Origin: Candidatus Omnitrophota bacterium
Lineage (GTDB): Bacteria; Omnitrophota; Omnitrophia; Omnitrophales; Aquincolibacteriaceae
Length of the DNA stretch: 50,600 nt
Assembly (NCBI GenBank): GCA_023247035.1
Contig: JAHFHG010000010.1
Coordinates: 1-50,600 of the forward strand
Direction of reading: 5' to 3'
Shown here: piece by piece, positions 50,076-50,600 of the stretch
How the letters are laid out: the number at the start of each line of letters is the position of its first letter
Position numbering within the stretch: the stretch's first letter is position 1
Notes under the pieces: model-generated
What the model saw: only the letters and a program-made list of their open reading frames with translations
The model's database searches: none
Told to the model about the DNA's origin: nothing
Position numbers and translations under genes: made by a program

Positions 50076-50600
50076 CTACACTCCCGCACCTTCATATCCG
50101 CATACCCCCATTCGGGGAGAATTGACAACGGGAAGAAGCATTTCCTCGCCGCATTCATGTTTTGCTGCGCATGCGCTGCAAAAAGATGCGTCCTTTTCGT
50201 ATCCGCATTCTGTGCAAACAACTTCGGCAATCCGGCCGCAGACAGTGCGCTTAAAACCGACAGGTTCATTCCGGGAAACAATTGTAACGCCCTTCTTAAT
50301 TCAGCCGTCCTTCTCTTTCCCAGAGAACTGTGAGATCAAGATCGGTCGTACTCCCGAAATCATATTCGTAGCGGAAGGTTAATCCGCTCGAAAGCACGCC
50401 GCCGACACTCGCGTCCATCGTTTTGCTTTCTTCGTCACCAAACATTTCGGCCATGAAATCCGGAGAATCCGTTTTCAGTTCATAACGAACATCTTGAATG
50501 GTGAAGGTGCTTAAATGCCCGCAGCATTCAAGCCATGTCTCTCGAAGGAAGTGATCCAGATCTTCAAGCTTGGCACTGTGATCCATCTCAAGAAAAAGCC
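50076..50600 (-). pseudogene. pRiA4b ORF-3-like protein, frameshifted and running off the window edge
   Basis: Upstream on the minus strand (50586 down to about 50304) one frame reads DHSAKLEDLDHFLRETWLECCGHLS and TFRYEYDFGSTTDLDLTV, ending in a stop after WEREGRLN. From about 50303 the next frame continues in the same family: KKGVTIVSRNEPVGF, then CTECGYEKDASFCSACAAKHECGEEMLLPVVNSPRMGVCGYEG, stopping at 50076-50078. That is the zinc-ribbon C-terminus of the pRiA4b ORF-3-like family. One extra base near 50304 explains the break. The N-terminal part lies outside the window. It is either a pseudogene, an assembly error or, less likely, a programmed shift. Confidence 0.75.

Overview
This 50.6 kb window (about half G+C by eye) looks like chromosome from a Gram-negative bacterium outside the well-studied phyla. 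LpxA shows a lipid A outer membrane, and a TpsB-type outer-membrane transporter sits next to a very large TpsA-type exoprotein. The ileS / dksA / lspA / lgt / rluD block, the DUF4340-GldG-type ABC operon and the many short dispersed palindromes would suit a member of the PVC / Candidatus Omnitrophota group. That placement is an inference of moderate confidence. Almost every gene lies on the minus strand; only lpxA and one small secreted-protein gene are on the plus strand.

Layout. 1-1528: decayed mobile DNA. An IS200/IS605-like element with identical hairpins near both ends sits inside a frameshifted older transposase resembling ISKra4. 1529-9880: rluD, lgt, lspA, dksA, a receiver-only response regulator, a sensor kinase, ileS, and a two-gene nucleotidyltransferase module coupled to ileS. 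10045-18333: tyrS followed by a tightly packed ABC-2 transporter operon (ATPase, permease, GldG-like, DUF4340), then yggS, proC, yggT and a purine nucleoside phosphorylase gene. 18334-18612: a divergent spacer full of small repeats. 18613-22353: lpxA (+), convergent with rpsA-fabF; a hairpin terminator separates them. 22617-30432: a small secreted protein, the 1801-residue TPS exoprotein and its TpsB partner. 30419-37409: an aromatic amino-acid and chromosome-segregation block (trpS, scpA, scpB, pheA, hisC-like aminotransferase, aroF, tyrA). 37477-44855: peroxiredoxin, a membrane-anchored unknown, sulfite reductase hemoprotein, a bifunctional aldolase/dehydrogenase and an acyl-CoA dehydrogenase. 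44965-49505: rlmI-like, uppP, manC, manB. 49620-49704: tRNA-Leu(GAG). 50076-50600: a frameshifted pRiA4b ORF-3-like gene that runs off the right edge.

How the genes work together. The window covers cell-envelope supply (lgt and lspA for lipoproteins, lpxA and fabF for lipid A and fatty acids, uppP for the lipid carrier, manB and manC for GDP-mannose), translation (ileS, tyrS, trpS, rpsA, rluD, rlmI), phenylalanine/tyrosine synthesis from DAHP to the keto acids, and secretion of a large surface protein. The least ordinary features are the nested transposons with CRISPR-repeat-like hairpins, a palindrome carried in frame inside a metabolic gene, an exact 343 bp internal duplication in the exoprotein gene, and the nucleotidyltransferase pair overlapping ileS. 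I did not find a complete, clearly new defence or biosynthetic system.
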